Under the pieces are notes generated by a model that worked only from the letters and a program-made list of their open reading frames with translations, had not been told where the DNA came from and ran no database searches. The position numbers and the translations under genes were made by a program. 7,985 bases of DNA from an uncultured Subdoligranulum sp. (lineage in GTDB: Bacteria > Bacillota > Clostridia > Christensenellales > CAG-314), in the NCBI GenBank assembly GCA_900551395.1, contig URVX01000043.1, forward strand, positions 1-7,985, given 5' to 3'. This document shows positions 6,929 to 7,985 of this stretch, piece after piece (positions within the stretch are counted from its first letter, which is position 1; every line of letters starts with the position of its first letter).

Positions 6929-7185
6929 CAAAGCGTGTTTTCCGATTTGTATTTCTCGCGCGTCGCCGTTCCGCCTCTTATGTGACGCTCGTTGAGATTG
7001 ACGTCCAGCACGGCTTTTACCTTTTTTCGCAAATCAGAGTCTATTCTTTCAAGACGCTCGGTCAAATCCTTGTGCACCGTCGATTTTGACACATCGAACC
7101 TGACGGCGCAGGCGCGTACCGTCGCATTGTTTGCAATTACATACGCCGCCGACTGCAAAACCCTTTCGACAATATAATCCTTCAT
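6928..7185 (-). CDS. spoIIID: Sporulation transcriptional regulator SpoIIID
   Basis: With the ATG at 7185-7183 this is an 85-residue DNA-binding protein, close to the 93 residues of the Bacillus protein. It begins MKDYIVERV; a helix-turn-helix covers about residues 22-44 with the family signature VSKSTVHKDLTERL (32-45); it then has RHIRGGTATREKYK (68-80), matching the basic C-terminal helix region of SpoIIID. The protein activates and represses mother-cell sporulation genes after engulfment begins. An AAGGA site (7203-7199) lies 13 bases from this ATG but only 4 bases from a TTG at 7194, so a start three codons earlier is possible. The longer in-frame extension to 7269 has no family support. 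The gene is convergent with ttcA and divergent from the rubrerythrin gene. Its presence indicates an endospore former. Confidence 0.95.
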   Translation of the reverse strand: MKDYIVERVLQSAAYVIANNATVRACAVRFDVSKSTVHKDLTERLERIDSDLRKKVKAVLDVNLNERHIRGGTATREKYKSENTL

Positions 7186-7215
7186 ACACTTCAACCCGTC
7201 CTTAAGTAATAAAAG

Positions 7216-7245
7216 TTTATTGCTTTTCTCTCTCGGAAATGACAA
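7216..7245 (-). promoter_or_regulatory. Candidate promoter for spoIIID
   Basis: On the minus strand TTGTCA (7245-7240) and AATAAA (7221-7216) are 18 bases apart, a moderate sigma-A-like match. In relatives spoIIID is transcribed by mother-cell sigma-E; the overlapping TCATTTC and CAATAAACT could be a poor sigma-E pair. Neither assignment is strong. Confidence 0.25.
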
Positions 7246-7311
7246 ATTATTTCTTTTTTTGCGTATCAAGACCGATTTTCGGGTGCATAATTTTTGTCGG
7301 AGGTTTAAACC

Positions 7312-7896
7312 ATGAAATTAAAGGAATCTACAACTTTCGTAAACCTTGCGCGCGCTTTTGCGGGAGAGTGTCAGGACGGCGCAAGATATCAGTTTCTCAA
7401 GGAAAAGGCGGAAAAGGAAGGGCTTTCCTACGTAGGTCAGATATGCACCGAGCACGCGACAAACGAAATGAAGCACGCAAAGGTTTTCTATGACTTTATC
7501 ACCGTCAACGGAACGGAAAGAGTTCCCAACATAGAATTCACGGCGGGCTACCCTTTCAAGGCGGGCACCCTCAGCGAAGAAATAAAAGCCTTTGCGCAGG
7601 ACGAGCTAAATCAGGCAACAACTCTGTATCCCGATTTCGCGCAGGTGGCAAAGGACGAGGGCTTTTTCGAGATAGCCAAAGAGTTCGAGCTTATAGCCGA
7701 AGTGGAACGCTCCCACTATCTCGTGCTCGAGCAGCTCTTTGCAAAGCTGGAAAAGGACAAGCTTTACAACAGCGAAAAGGCTATCCAGTGGAAATGCACC
7801 GAAGGCGGTCACGAGGACACGCGTGAGGCGGCGTGGACGGAATGCCGGCTGTGCCACAGCACCCAGGGCGAAGTGAAAATCCCCCTCGAATTTTAA
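7312..7896 (+). CDS. Rubrerythrin-like diiron protein with altered iron-binding residues
   Basis: This 194-residue protein has an N-terminal ferritin-like four-helix domain (about 5-150) and a C-terminal rubredoxin-like domain (about 158-194). Rubrerythrins reduce hydrogen peroxide in the cytosol of anaerobes, taking electrons through the rubredoxin centre. Iron-ligand positions are E19 (in FAGECQ), E52 and H55 (NEMKH), E98 and E132/H135 (ERSH). The usual second Glu of the ExxE pair in helix 3 is Gln101 (ELNQ, before ATTLYPDFA). In the C-terminal domain the first CxxC is CTEG (C162 to G165), with His167 nearby, while the second knuckle CRLC (178-181) is intact. GGAGG (7299-7303) lies 8 bases before the ATG. 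Membership of the clostridial ferritin/rubrerythrin subfamily with a KxWxxCPLC-type tail is clear; normal peroxidase function is uncertain because of the substitutions. The neighbour spoIIID is divergent and no cotranscribed partner is seen. Confidence 0.9.
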   Translation: MKLKESTTFVNLARAFAGECQDGARYQFLKEKAEKEGLSYVGQICTEHATNEMKHAKVFYDFITVNGTERVPNIEFTAGYPFKAGTLSEEIKAFAQDELNQATTLYPDFAQVAKDEGFFEIAKEFELIAEVERSHYLVLEQLFAKLEKDKLYNSEKAIQWKCTEGGHEDTREAAWTECRLCHSTQGEVKIPLEF

Positions 7897-7922
7897 CAAA
7901 ACCAAAACGGCGCTTTTTTGTT
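7895..7922. terminator. Weak A/T-rich dyad between convergent rubrerythrin and queA genes
   Basis: AACAAAA (7895-7901) can pair with TTTTGTT (7916-7922) around a 14-base loop, with further T residues to 7924. The two genes on either side converge, so a bidirectional terminator is expected here, but this stem has only one G-C pair and is weak. Confidence 0.25.
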
Positions 7923-7953
7923 TTCCATATTTGATTCCTCTTACCGCCCGCAT

Positions 7954-7985
7954 TCAGAGCAGGAGCATCGCGTCGCCGAACGAAA
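7954..7985 (-). CDS. queA: C-terminal end of QueA, S-adenosylmethionine:tRNA ribosyltransferase-isomerase (partial)
   Basis: Only the last codons are in the window. The minus strand reads SFGDAMLLL and then TGA (7956-7954), preceded by a partial codon compatible with Phe. This matches the conserved QueA C-terminus (FFSFGDAML followed by one to three residues). QueA makes epoxyqueuosine in tRNA during queuosine synthesis. The identification rests on a nine-residue motif in the right place (very end of an open frame, convergent gene order), so it is probable rather than certain. Confidence 0.65.
   Translation of the reverse strand, partial: SFGDAMLLL

Noticed and set aside
7186..7269. N-terminal extension of spoIIID by 28 codons
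   Set aside because: The added residues are Lys/Leu-rich, have no counterpart in SpoIIID, run through the likely promoter, and lack a ribosome site at 7269. The ATG at 7185 gives the family length.
7263..7291. Promoter for the rubrerythrin gene using CATAAT (7286-7291)
   Set aside because: The -10-like box is reasonable, but no -35 box lies at a normal distance and it would leave almost no room before GGAGG. A small CCGA/TCGG dyad (7272-7282) lies upstream but matches no operator I know. Nothing firm enough to annotate.
7606..7953. Minus-strand open frame (115 codons) opposite the rubrerythrin gene
   Set aside because: The opposite strand encodes a clear ferritin-like/rubredoxin-like protein. 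The frame is an antisense shadow ending just past the queA stop.
1..7985. CRISPR arrays, tRNA/rRNA genes, insertion sequences, attachment sites, riboswitches
   Set aside because: I looked for direct repeats, inverted termini, tRNA-like ends and long structured leaders. The only strong dyad is the ttcA terminator, and the intergenic regions are all under 130 bases.

Overview
The window looks like chromosomal DNA of an endospore-forming, anaerobic member of the Clostridia. The evidence is a clear spoIIID orthologue, a rubrerythrin-family peroxide-defence protein, a TtcA-type PP-loop protein and A/T-rich sigma-A-type promoters next to genes of roughly 50% G+C. No mobile element, CRISPR array, rRNA or tRNA gene is visible.

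Layout. Positions 1-6040 hold a tightly packed minus-strand operon, read right to left: a patatin-like hydrolase (6040-5210), a membrane-anchored ComEC/Rec2-like metallo-beta-lactamase protein (5190-3799), a chorismate synthase/3-dehydroquinate synthase fusion (AroC-AroB, 3805-1829), and an EPSP synthase/shikimate dehydrogenase fusion (AroA-AroE, from 1839 to the window edge). The last two junctions overlap by 7 and 11 bases, so translation is probably coupled. A 113-base divergent promoter region (6041-6153) separates this operon from a plus-strand ttcA-like gene (6154-6912) that appears to be leaderless. A strong hairpin terminator at the end of ttcA sits between it and convergent spoIIID (7185-6928). 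A second divergent region (7186-7311) precedes a rubrerythrin-like gene (7312-7896). The right edge carries the last codons of queA on the minus strand.

How the genes work together. Four shikimate-pathway activities are carried on two adjacent polypeptides: AroB step 2, AroE step 4 (only its first domain is seen), AroA step 6 and AroC step 7. The order B, A, E recalls the fungal AROM protein. This is the main point of interest, together with the unusually diverged AroC active site. The left end needs caution. Inside the AroE domain, exactly at the Rossmann glycine motif, the reading frame becomes a fumarate-reductase-type FAD flavoprotein. This could be a real domain swap, but an assembly chimera is at least as likely. 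The rubrerythrin is also odd, having lost one expected iron ligand and one rubredoxin cysteine.
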